Made by a program: the position numbers and the translations under genes
Assembly (NCBI RefSeq): GCF_001563225.1
Contig: NZ_CP014206.1
Location: forward strand, 1,550,001-1,614,000
Length of the DNA: 64,000 bases
Source: Pseudodesulfovibrio indicus
GTDB lineage: Bacteria; Desulfobacterota; Desulfovibrionia; Desulfovibrionales; Desulfovibrionaceae
Direction: 5' to 3'
Shown here: positions 9,922 through 17,442 of the stretch, one piece after another
How positions within the stretch are numbered: the stretch's first letter is position 1
Layout of the letters: every line of letters begins with the position of its first letter
The notes under the pieces: generated by a model
Database searches by the model: none
What the model saw: only the letters and a program-made list of their open reading frames with translations
Told to the model about the DNA's origin: nothing

Positions 9922-10647
9922 ATGAACGGTAAATCATTCCTGGTGGACCTGACCCGCTGCACGGCGTGCCGCGGCTGTCAGATCGCCTGCAAGCAATGGA
10001 AGAAGCTCCCCGCCGAGAAGACCACCAACTGGGGGTCCTACCAGAATCCCAAGGACCTGTCCTCGGAGACCATCCGGCTGGTCCGCTTCTCGGAGGTGGT
10101 GGACGAAGGCACGCTGCGCTGGCTGTTCTTCCCGGAACAGTGCCGCCACTGCCTGGAGGCCCCGTGCTCCACGGTGCCGGAGAACCCCAAGGCCATCCTG
10201 CACGACAAGGAGACCGGGGCCGTGGTGTACACGGAACTGACGGCCAAGGAAGACGGCGAGTCCATCCGCATGGCCTGCCCGTACGACATTCCCAGGGTGG
10301 ACCCCAAGACCAAGGTCGTGAACAAGTGCGACATGTGCATCGACAGGGTCCGGGCGGGCAAGCTCCCGGCCTGCGTCCAGGCCTGTCCCACCGGGACCAT
10401 GAACTTCGGCGACAGGGAAGACATGCTCAAGCTGGGCGAGGAGAGGCTCGCTGCGGCCAAGAAGAAGTTCCCCAAGGCCATGCTGGTCGACCCCGAAGAG
10501 ACCCGGGTCATCTACCTGGCGGGCGTGCCGCCCGAGAACTACTACGAATACCTGGAGGCGGACGCCTCTGACGTCATGCCGGACTCGCTGACCAGGAAGC
10601 AGTTCCTGGCCAAGCTCGGCAAGCCGATCCGGAGCATGCGCTCCTAG
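9922..10647 (+). CDS. fdhB: Formate dehydrogenase beta subunit, 4Fe-4S ferredoxin type
   Basis: 241 residues, start fixed by AAGGAG just before ATG. Four cysteine groups (CTACRGCQIACK, CRHCLEAPC, ACPYDIPR region, CDMCIDRV...CVQACP) match the four-cluster electron-transfer subunit of formate dehydrogenases and related Mo/W enzymes. It has no C-terminal membrane helix, unlike E. coli FdnH, fitting the soluble periplasmic FdhAB of Desulfovibrio, which passes electrons to cytochrome c3. It lacks its own signal peptide and would be exported with the Tat-targeted alpha subunit. It lies 10 bp after fdhA. Confidence 0.9.
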   Translation: MNGKSFLVDLTRCTACRGCQIACKQWKKLPAEKTTNWGSYQNPKDLSSETIRLVRFSEVVDEGTLRWLFFPEQCRHCLEAPCSTVPENPKAILHDKETGAVVYTELTAKEDGESIRMACPYDIPRVDPKTKVVNKCDMCIDRVRAGKLPACVQACPTGTMNFGDREDMLKLGEERLAAAKKKFPKAMLVDPEETRVIYLAGVPPENYYEYLEADASDVMPDSLTRKQFLAKLGKPIRSMRS

Positions 10648-10671
10648 GCGGACCGACCGACTCGAAACCTT

Positions 10672-10700
10672 CGGCCCGGCTTCATGCCGGGCCGTTCTTA
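10672..10700 (+). terminator. Terminator after fdhB
   Basis: Perfect 9-bp stem CGGCCCGGC / GCCGGGCCG with loop TTCAT, followed by TTCTTA. Placed between convergent genes. Confidence 0.75.
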
Positions 10701-10714
10701 TTTGGTCCGGGGAC

Positions 10715-11431
10715 CTACTTGTTCGGCAGGGGACAGGAGTTCTTGTAGATGGCCCCCAGGTAGCTGCAGTCGAGCTTGGGGGTCTTTTCGATGCGCCAGA
10801 CCAGGATCACCAGGGTCACGGTGGCCAGGACCATGAAGACCGGGCTGAACAGCCAGAAGATGAGCGGGACCAGGAAGTAGTAGGCGCGCATGCCCATGTG
10901 GAAATAGCCGCCCGCCTTGTTCAGCTGGATGGCCACGAAGGTGATGGACGCCCCGTAGCTGCCCTCCTCGGGCGGGGTGTTGATCAGGAATCCCACGTGG
11001 CTGAAGAGCCGGATGGCGAAGGAGAAGTTGAAGAAGGCGATGAACAGGTTGGCCAGGATGACCAGCAGCTTGAGGGTCAGGGTGGACTCGGCCCGGGAGC
11101 CGAAGAGGTTCAGGGCGTGCCAGGTCTGGCCCAGCTTGTCCGCCTGGCCCGAGAGGGTCAGCAGGCCCACGGCCAGCAGGACCGCGGTGGAGGCCAGAAA
11201 GGTGGCGGCCATGGTCGAGTTGCGCAGGGTCTGCACGGCCAGGATGTCGTTCTTCTCCTCCATGACGTTGACCACCCAGGCGGTGCGCGCCAGCATGGTC
11301 GCTCCGTACAGGGAGTAGGTCGGGTCGGTCTTCAGCTTGGAGCGCACGAAGAAATGGTAGAAGGTGAACAGTCCGGCGGAGAGCAGCAGGCAGATCACGT
11401 CGGTCAGATGCGGTGCGATTAACTGGTTCAT
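10715..11431 (-). CDS. DUF599-family membrane protein
   Basis: 238 residues. Features are an N-terminal hydrophobic segment with YHFFVR, a conserved basic/aromatic block around RTAWV, and about four to five transmembrane helices (near residues 10-28, 70-92, 118-142, 185-215). These match the DUF599 family of bacterial inner-membrane proteins with no assigned function. An AAGAGGG ribosome-binding site supports the start. It lies between fdh and the regulator gene upstream of it on the same strand (96-bp gap), so it may be transcribed from that regulator's promoter or its own. Confidence 0.8.
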   Translation of the reverse strand: MNQLIAPHLTDVICLLLSAGLFTFYHFFVRSKLKTDPTYSLYGATMLARTAWVVNVMEEKNDILAVQTLRNSTMAATFLASTAVLLAVGLLTLSGQADKLGQTWHALNLFGSRAESTLTLKLLVILANLFIAFFNFSFAIRLFSHVGFLINTPPEEGSYGASITFVAIQLNKAGGYFHMGMRAYYFLVPLIFWLFSPVFMVLATVTLVILVWRIEKTPKLDCSYLGAIYKNSCPLPNK

Positions 11432-11527
11432 TTCGATTCCCTCTTGTCGGCGGCATGGCCCGGTCCGGTCCCGGACCGGGCGGGTACGCGCAACAGGATA
11501 CCCCGTTTGTCCGCCGGGGGCCAGAGG

Positions 11528-12937
11528 TCACTTGCGCGGGATGGAATGTTGCTTGAGCAGGGCGTAGAGCCGGGCGCGGGACAGGCCCGAGATGGAGCAG
11601 GAAGCGGCGATGTCACCCCCGGTGATCTCCATCAGGTTGCGCAGGTATCGCTGCTCGCTCTGGGCCAGTTGCTGGTCGCGGTAGGTGCGCAGGTCCGGGA
11701 AGGTTTCGGCCGGGCCGGCCTCGCTGTGGTGCGTCGGCGCGGGCCGGGAGCGGTCCGACTCCAGCTCGCGGCGGGCCAGCCGGGCGCGGATCGCCTTGGG
11801 CAGGTGGCGGGGGAAGAGCACCGCGTCGTCGCCCGCCCGCGACAGCGCCTGCTCCAGGGTGTGCATCAGCTCCCGGACGTTGCCCGGCCACTCGTAGTGC
11901 ATGAGGGCGTCCAGGAAGTCCGGCGAGAATCCCTTGGTGGACATGTGGAACTTCTCGCAGTGGCGCTGGATGAACTTGCAGGTCATCTCGTTGATGTCCT
12001 CGGCGATCTCCCGCAGCGGCGGCAGGGCGATGTGCATGCCGCGCAGCCGGAAGTAGAGGTCCCGCCGGAACTCGCCCTCGGCGACCATGTCCTCCAGGTC
12101 GCGGTTGGTGGCGGACAGCAGCCGGAAGTCGCTGGTGATCTCCCTGGTCCCGCCCACGGGCCGGAAACTGCGTCCCTCCAGGACCCGGAGGAAGACCTTC
12201 TGCAACGACATGGGCAACTCGCCCACCTCGTCCAGGAAGAGCGTGCCCCGGTCGGCCTGCTTGACCAACCCCACGGAGGGCGAGTCCGCGCTGGTGAACG
12301 CCCCGCGCTCGTGCCCGAAGAGCAGGCTCTCGGCCAGGGTGTCGGGCAGGGCGGCGCAGTCCACCACCACGAACGGCTTTTCCTTGCGCGCCGAGTTCTT
12401 GTGGATGGAGCGGGCGAACAGTTCCTTGCCCGTGCCGGTCTCCCCCACCAGCAGCACGTTGATGTCGCTGGTGGCGGCCTGGGCCACGGAATCCAGACAG
12501 GAGAGCATGGGGCGGCTGTTGCCGATGATTCCCTGGCGGCGCAGGGAGACCGGGCAGGATCCGGAGTGGACCTTGGTGTGGTAGGTGACGGCCCGCTCCA
12601 GCAGGACCAGCAGCCGTTGCAGGTTCACCGGCTTGAGCACGTAGTTCCAGGCCCCGTTCTGGATGGCCCGTTCGGCCACGTCCGGGTCCCTGCGGTGGGA
12701 CAGGACGATGGCCTCGGGAAAGGAGGGCACCTCCCTGACCTCGGCCAGGTAGTCCACCCCGTCCCCGTCGGGCAGGTCGTCGCCTATCAGGACCACCTTG
12801 TACGACCCGGTATGCAGGATGCCCATCGCCTTGGACAGCGAGTCGCAGCGGTCGGCGGCGAAGCCGTGTTCCAGCAGCGAATCGGCCAGCCGGGCGACAA
12901 AGGACTCGTCCCCGTCGATTATCAGAATGTCGGTCAT
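11528..12937 (-). CDS. NtrC-type sigma-54 response regulator
   Basis: 469 residues; the start at 12937 has AGGGAGGCG upstream. Residues 1-~120 form a receiver domain (acidic DGDE, phospho-acceptor in LIGDDLPDG, conserved Lys in VLKPV). The AAA+ domain has Walker A GETGTGKE, a sigma-54 contact loop GAFTSA (canonical GAFTGA) and Walker B GTLFLDE. A Fis-type helix-turn-helix is at the C-terminus (GGDIAASCSISGLSRARLYALL). It should activate sigma-54 promoters when phosphorylated. No kinase is adjacent, so the partner is unknown. Its neighbours suggest control of fdh or the divergent hdr operon, but no clear sigma-54 site was seen there. Confidence 0.9.
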   Translation of the reverse strand: MTDILIIDGDESFVARLADSLLEHGFAADRCDSLSKAMGILHTGSYKVVLIGDDLPDGDGVDYLAEVREVPSFPEAIVLSHRRDPDVAERAIQNGAWNYVLKPVNLQRLLVLLERAVTYHTKVHSGSCPVSLRRQGIIGNSRPMLSCLDSVAQAATSDINVLLVGETGTGKELFARSIHKNSARKEKPFVVVDCAALPDTLAESLLFGHERGAFTSADSPSVGLVKQADRGTLFLDEVGELPMSLQKVFLRVLEGRSFRPVGGTREITSDFRLLSATNRDLEDMVAEGEFRRDLYFRLRGMHIALPPLREIAEDINEMTCKFIQRHCEKFHMSTKGFSPDFLDALMHYEWPGNVRELMHTLEQALSRAGDDAVLFPRHLPKAIRARLARRELESDRSRPAPTHHSEAGPAETFPDLRTYRDQQLAQSEQRYLRNLMEITGGDIAASCSISGLSRARLYALLKQHSIPRK

Positions 12938-13518
12938 TGGCGCCTCCCTTGAAGTATGGCGCTGGCGGTAACCTATCACATTCTACCTATCTTGGAAATG
13001 AAGATTACTGTTCGGCATTATTGAACATAATCCTTCAAAATCCCCCCTTGGGCACTGGGATATCTCGTGCGGCAAGACCGTTTCGCCGGGATGGACGCCG
13101 GGTGAGATGGAGAGTGTCCGCCTTCCGGAGGGGACGGCGTTGCCCGGTCGGATGGTCTCCAGACTCTCCAAGGGGGCGCCGGGCGTCTTGCCCGGCAGGA
13201 CGCGTCTTGTTTCACAAGACATAAAATGCATGTTTTTTTGAGTGTTTATGAGGCCGATTATCAAGTGCCGACGACTATCCTCCCCAATTATCTCTCTATG
13301 TTTGAAACGGCATGCATTTTGACTAAGGGAGAAAGTGAGTCCTCCTGACCGAAATCGAGTTCAGCTTGCGGAAATACAATTCCTCTTCAATTTCAGAATG
13401 TTGCCGAATGACGGGAGGCGCAGGGAGGAACGGGCCGCCACAGCGCCGCATTCACCAGCTCTCAAGCGGGAGACCGAGGCGCGGCGAGACGGGGGAAGAA
13501 CGGCAGGAGGTGCGGCAG
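12938..13518. other. 580-bp divergent intergenic region upstream of the hdr operon
   Basis: Holds the promoters of the regulator (minus) and the hdr operon (plus). Two hairpins are visible: GCCGGGC-N5-GCCCGGC at 13178-13196 and GTCTTGT-TTC-ACAAGAC at 13204-13220, the latter followed about 11 nt on by a T-run. They may form a leader or a terminator. No sigma-54 -24/-12 element was found. No convincing protein frame is present before 13519. Confidence 0.5.
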
Positions 13519-13788
13519 ATGAGGCGAAAGTGGGATGCGAAGACCAAGGCGAGGATCGTGCTGGCCGGATTGACCGGGGCCTGCGTCAACGACCTGTGCA
13601 GGGCGCACGATCTGCGGCCCGGCCAGTACTACAAGTGGCGGGGGCATTTTCTGGAGAACAGCTACCGGGTGTTCGAGAAACCGCCCACGGAGCAGTCCGA
13701 CGCCGAGATGGCGGCCGAGAACGAGGAACTGAAGAAGTTGGTAGGCGAGCTGACCCTGGAACTGACCAGCGGCAAGCCGGTTCGTTGA
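13519..13788 (+). CDS. Solitary IS3-type OrfA (transposase helix-turn-helix protein)
   Basis: 89 residues from an ATG with GGAGGT upstream. A helix-turn-helix (AKTKARIVLAGLTGACVNDLCRAH...QYYKWRGHFLEN) is followed by a short leucine-zipper-like helix (AAENEELKKLVGELTLEL), the exact layout of IS3/IS911 OrfA. There is no OrfB (DDE catalytic) gene and no terminal inverted repeats nearby. It ends 25 bp before hdrA on the same strand, so it is probably cotranscribed. Either an IS remnant or a DNA-binding protein retained as a regulator. Confidence 0.7.
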   Translation: MRRKWDAKTKARIVLAGLTGACVNDLCRAHDLRPGQYYKWRGHFLENSYRVFEKPPTEQSDAEMAAENEELKKLVGELTLELTSGKPVR

Positions 13789-13813
13789 CCGTCGTTTTTA
13801 TGGAGGATGGGCC

Positions 13814-15841
13814 ATGTCGAGAAAGATCGGAGTTTACGTCTGTCATTGCGGGTCCAACATCGCGGGCAAGGTGGACTGTCCCGGCGTGGCCGAGTTCGCC
13901 GCGGGCCTCAAAAACGTGGCCGTGTCCCGCGACTACCAGTTCATGTGCTCGGACCCCGGACAGGAGATGATCATCAAGGACATCCGGGACTACGGCCTGG
14001 ATCGCGTGGTGGTCGCCTCCTGTTCTCCCCGGCTGCACGAGAAGACCTTTCAGAAGGCGTGCGCGCGCGGCGGGCTGAATCCGTACCTCATGCAGCACTG
14101 CTGCATCCGCGAGCACTGCTCCTGGACCACGGCGGACCCTGAGGAGGCCACGGCCAAGGCGCGGCGCATCGTGGAGGGCGCGGTCAAGCGCGTGGCCGAC
14201 CACCAGAAGCTCTACTCACGCGAGGTCGGCGTCCTGCCGGACGTCATGGTCGTGGGCGCGGGCATCGCTGGCATCCAGGCCGCGCTGGATATCGCCAAGT
14301 CCGGGCACAAGGTCCACCTGGTGGAGAAGAGCCCGTCCATCGGCGGTCATATGGCCCAGTTCGACAAGACCTTCCCCACCCTGGACTGCGCGGCCTGCAT
14401 CTCGACCCCCAAGATGGTGGCCGTGAGCCAGGAACCGAACATCAACCTGATGACCTGGTCCGAGGTGGAAGAGGTCACCGGGTTCGTGGGCAACTACACG
14501 GTCACGGTCCTGCGCAAGCCGAGGTACGTCAACGAGGACGTCTGCACCGGATGCGGCGCCTGCCTGGAGAAATGCCCGACCAAGGCGATCAGCGAATTCA
14601 ACGAGGGACTGGGGTTCCGCAAGGCGATCTACCGCAATTCGCCCCAGGCCGTGCCCAGCACTCCGGTCATCGACGGCAACGCCTGCAAGAAGATCACCAA
14701 GGACAAGTGCGGCATCTGCCAGACCATCTGCCCCACCGGGGCCATCGACTACGGGATGAAGGAGACCCGCGAGGTCTTCCACGTGGGTTCCATCGTGCTG
14801 GCCACGGGCTACGACACCATGGACCCGACCCCCATGCGCGAATACGGCTTCGGCCGCTACGACGAGGTCTACACCGCGCTCCAGTTCGAGCGGCTGAACA
14901 ACGCGGTCGGCCCCACCGAGGGCAAGATCGTCATGAAAAACGGCAGGAAGCCGGAGTCCGTGGCCATCATCCACTGCGTGGGCAGCCGCGACAGGAATTA
15001 CCACGAATACTGTTCGCGGACCTGCTGCATGTACGCGCTCAAGTACGACCATCTGATCAAGGACAAGGTCGGACACGACACCATGGTCTACAATTTCTAC
15101 ATCGACATGCGCTGCTTCGGGAAGGGGTACGAGGAGTTCTACCGGCGGGTCCAGGAGGAGGGCGTGACCTTCATCCGGGGGCGGCCCGCCGAGGTGGTGG
15201 AGGAGGACGGCAAGCTTGTGGTCGTGGGCGAGGACACCCTGCTCGGGATCAACGTCCGGCTGCCCGTGGACATGGTCATCCTGTGCACGGCCATGGAGCC
15301 GAGGCCGGATGCCACCGAGGTGGCCCGCGTCTTCGGCATCGCCCAGGGCCAGGACGGGTTCTTCCTGGAGGAGCACCCCAAGCTCGGGCCGGTCTCCACG
15401 GCCACGGACGGCGTGTTCCTGGCCGGGACCTGCCAGGGGCCCAAGGACATCCCGGACGCGGTCTCCCACGCCTCGGGCGGGGCGGCCCAGGCCCTGGCCC
15501 TGGCGGCCAAGGGTACGGTCTCCATCTCGCCGACCACCTCCTGGATCAATCCGGACATCTGCGTGGGCTGCCGCGTCTGCGTGGGGCTGTGCGCCTACTC
15601 GGCCATCGAATTCGACGAGCGCCGCAACGTGGCGGTAATCAACGAGGCCATGTGCAAGGGGTGCGGCTCCTGCGCCGGGTACTGTCCCAGCGGCGCGGCC
15701 CAGATCAAGCACTTCAACGAGACCCAGATATTCAACGAGATCGACGGTCTGCTCGGCATGATCCCCGGCTGGCTGCCGCCCGAGGCGGGCGGGGGCGAAC
15801 AGGCGCGGGCAACGGCTGAGCAACCGGGCGATCAGGCCTGA
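13814..15841 (+). CDS. hdrA: Heterodisulfide reductase subunit A-like protein
   Basis: 675 residues, GGAGG before the ATG. Order: an N-terminal HdrA segment with CHCGSN; a FAD-binding fold with VVGAGIAG near residue 144; the HdrA-specific cysteines in TLDCAAC; a ferredoxin insert (CTGCGACLEKCP near 244 and CGICQTICP near 300); a second part of the flavin domain (CVGSRD, YCSRTCC); and a C-terminal pair of 4Fe-4S motifs (CVGCRVCVGLC, CKGCGSCAGYCP). In methanogens HdrA carries the bifurcating FAD and distributes electrons between MvhD/FrhB and HdrBC. Here it is followed by mvhD, frhB-like, a second giant hdrA, hdrC and hdrB, so it is likely the core of a cytoplasmic flavin-based electron bifurcation complex. 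Confidence 0.93.
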   Translation: MSRKIGVYVCHCGSNIAGKVDCPGVAEFAAGLKNVAVSRDYQFMCSDPGQEMIIKDIRDYGLDRVVVASCSPRLHEKTFQKACARGGLNPYLMQHCCIREHCSWTTADPEEATAKARRIVEGAVKRVADHQKLYSREVGVLPDVMVVGAGIAGIQAALDIAKSGHKVHLVEKSPSIGGHMAQFDKTFPTLDCAACISTPKMVAVSQEPNINLMTWSEVEEVTGFVGNYTVTVLRKPRYVNEDVCTGCGACLEKCPTKAISEFNEGLGFRKAIYRNSPQAVPSTPVIDGNACKKITKDKCGICQTICPTGAIDYGMKETREVFHVGSIVLATGYDTMDPTPMREYGFGRYDEVYTALQFERLNNAVGPTEGKIVMKNGRKPESVAIIHCVGSRDRNYHEYCSRTCCMYALKYDHLIKDKVGHDTMVYNFYIDMRCFGKGYEEFYRRVQEEGVTFIRGRPAEVVEEDGKLVVVGEDTLLGINVRLPVDMVILCTAMEPRPDATEVARVFGIAQGQDGFFLEEHPKLGPVSTATDGVFLAGTCQGPKDIPDAVSHASGGAAQALALAAKGTVSISPTTSWINPDICVGCRVCVGLCAYSAIEFDERRNVAVINEAMCKGCGSCAGYCPSGAAQIKHFNETQIFNEIDGLLGMIPGWLPPEAGGGEQARATAEQPGDQA

Positions 15842-15852
15842 GGAGGCGCGTC

Positions 15853-16278
15853 ATGAGTCACGAGTTCGAACCGACCATCCTGGCCTTTGTCTGCAACTGG
15901 TGCACCTTTACCGCGGCGGACCTGGCCGGGACATCGCGCATGGTCCAGCAGCCCAACCTGCGCATGGTGCGCATGATGTGCACCGGCATGGTGGACCCCA
16001 AGTACATCGTCAAGTCGCTGCTCTCCGGGGCGGACGGGGTGCTGGTCTCCGGCTGCCACCCCGGCGACTGCCACTACATCAACGGCAACTACAAGGCCCG
16101 GCGGCGGGTCAAGCTCCTGAGCGAGATCCTGCCGCAGTTCGGCATCGAGAAGGAACGGGTCAAGCTGACCTGGGTCGGGGCCAGCGAGGGCAATGAGTTT
16201 GCCGCCACGGTCAACAACTTCATCAACGAAATCAGAGAACTCGGACCCATGGAAACGCGTTCCATGGCCGTGGTCTAG
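15853..16278 (+). CDS. mvhD: MvhD-like hydrogenase iron-sulfur subunit
   Basis: 141 residues with GAGGAGG before the start. The motifs FVCNWCTFTAADLAG, RMMCTGMVDP and the HPGDCHYINGN segment are the conserved 2Fe-2S binding pattern of MvhD (methyl-viologen-reducing hydrogenase delta). MvhD normally passes electrons from a hydrogenase or formate dehydrogenase to HdrA. No hydrogenase large/small subunits are present here, so the donor is more likely the FrhB-like protein encoded next. Tight spacing (11 bp after hdrA, 17 bp before the next gene) shows an operon. Confidence 0.93.
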   Translation: MSHEFEPTILAFVCNWCTFTAADLAGTSRMVQQPNLRMVRMMCTGMVDPKYIVKSLLSGADGVLVSGCHPGDCHYINGNYKARRRVKLLSEILPQFGIEKERVKLTWVGASEGNEFAATVNNFINEIRELGPMETRSMAVV

Positions 16279-16295
16279 GCCTGCGGGAGGGCGTC

Positions 16296-17426
16296 ATGGC
16301 GACAACGGCAAAGATATTGATCGACGGGGGCAATCCCATAGCCGCGGTGCAGGGGTTCCTGCGCGGGCTGCTGGAGAACGAGAGCGTGGGCGGGGTGCTC
16401 ACTCCGGTGCACCTGTTCGGCAAGGGCATGCCCATGCCGACCCTGGTCACCGACCCGGACCAGCTGTCCGGCGCGGACCCCCTGGCCCCGGCCTTCCCCA
16501 TGAACAGCGCCAAGCTCCTGGCCCGGCTTACGCGGGGACAGTCCGGCGAGCGCATCGCCGCGGTCCTGCGGCCCTGCGAGATCCGGGCGTTCGTGGAGCT
16601 GGTCAAGCTCAACCAGGGCAGTCTCGACGACGTCATCCTGGTGGGGCTGGACTGCATGGGGGCGTTCGACAATTCGGGCTACAAGCGGTTCCGGGGCGAC
16701 CGCGACCCCTTCGAGGCCACCCTGGACTTCCACGGCTCGGCGGCGGACGGCGGGGCGGGGATAGCCCCGGCCTGCCAGTCGTGCGAGTATCCCGCGCCGG
16801 AGAACGCGGACCTGGTCCTGGGGCTGGCCGGGGCCGACCTGTCCGGTCACATCCCGGTCATGGCCACCAGCCCGCGCGGCGAATCCCTGCTCAACGGGCT
16901 GGGGCTGCCGGAGATGGCGTCGGCCAACGGGCGCGACAAGGCGCTCGAGGCCATGGTCGAGGTCCGCATCGCCAACCGGGACGCCATGTTCGAGCGCACC
17001 CGCGCGGCCACCGGCACCCTGACCGACCTGTCCGAATACCTGGCCTCCTGCGTCAACTGCTACAACTGCCGGGTGGCCTGCCCGGTCTGCTACTGCAAGG
17101 AGTGCGTCTTCAACACCGACGTCTTCGAGCACAAGCCGTGGCAGTACATGGGCTGGGCCAAGCAGAAGGGGGCCCTCAAGATGCCCACGGACACCATCTT
17201 CTATCACCTGACCCGCATGGCGCACATGTCCATGGCCTGCGTGGGCTGCGGCCAGTGCTCCAACGCCTGTCCCAACGACATCCCGGTCATGGAGCTGTTC
17301 CGCACCGTGGCGTCGCGCACCCAGCAGAGCTTCGACTACGTGCCGGGGCGCAGCCTGGACGAAGCGCCTCCGCTCTCGGTGTTCAAGGAGGACGAGTTCC
17401 AGGACGCGGTGTCCCACATGGCCTGA
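16296..17426 (+). CDS. FrhB/FdhB-like iron-sulfur dehydrogenase subunit
   Basis: 376 residues. The N-terminal half contains RIAAVLRPCEIRAFVELVKL, characteristic of the F420-hydrogenase/formate dehydrogenase beta (FrhB/FdhB) family, which holds flavin. The C-terminal half has cysteine-rich motifs (CVNCYNCRVACPVCYCKEC near residues 250-269 and CVGCGQCSNACP near 315) for several Fe-S clusters. In bacteria lacking F420 these proteins are thought to use NAD(P)H or ferredoxin. Its place between mvhD and the second hdrA suggests it is the input module of the complex, possibly linking to formate oxidation (fdh is 5 kb upstream); this is inference. Confidence 0.8.
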   Translation: MATTAKILIDGGNPIAAVQGFLRGLLENESVGGVLTPVHLFGKGMPMPTLVTDPDQLSGADPLAPAFPMNSAKLLARLTRGQSGERIAAVLRPCEIRAFVELVKLNQGSLDDVILVGLDCMGAFDNSGYKRFRGDRDPFEATLDFHGSAADGGAGIAPACQSCEYPAPENADLVLGLAGADLSGHIPVMATSPRGESLLNGLGLPEMASANGRDKALEAMVEVRIANRDAMFERTRAATGTLTDLSEYLASCVNCYNCRVACPVCYCKECVFNTDVFEHKPWQYMGWAKQKGALKMPTDTIFYHLTRMAHMSMACVGCGQCSNACPNDIPVMELFRTVASRTQQSFDYVPGRSLDEAPPLSVFKEDEFQDAVSHMA

Positions 17427-17442
17427 TCCCAGGGAGGACGAC

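Noticed and set aside
6954..9962. Very long open frame on the minus strand opposite fdhA
   Set aside because: A by-product of GC-rich third codon positions in fdhA; no ribosome-binding site, no domain, and the plus strand has a clear conserved protein. The same applies to long antisense frames opposite the giant hdrA (17383-20907) and other genes.
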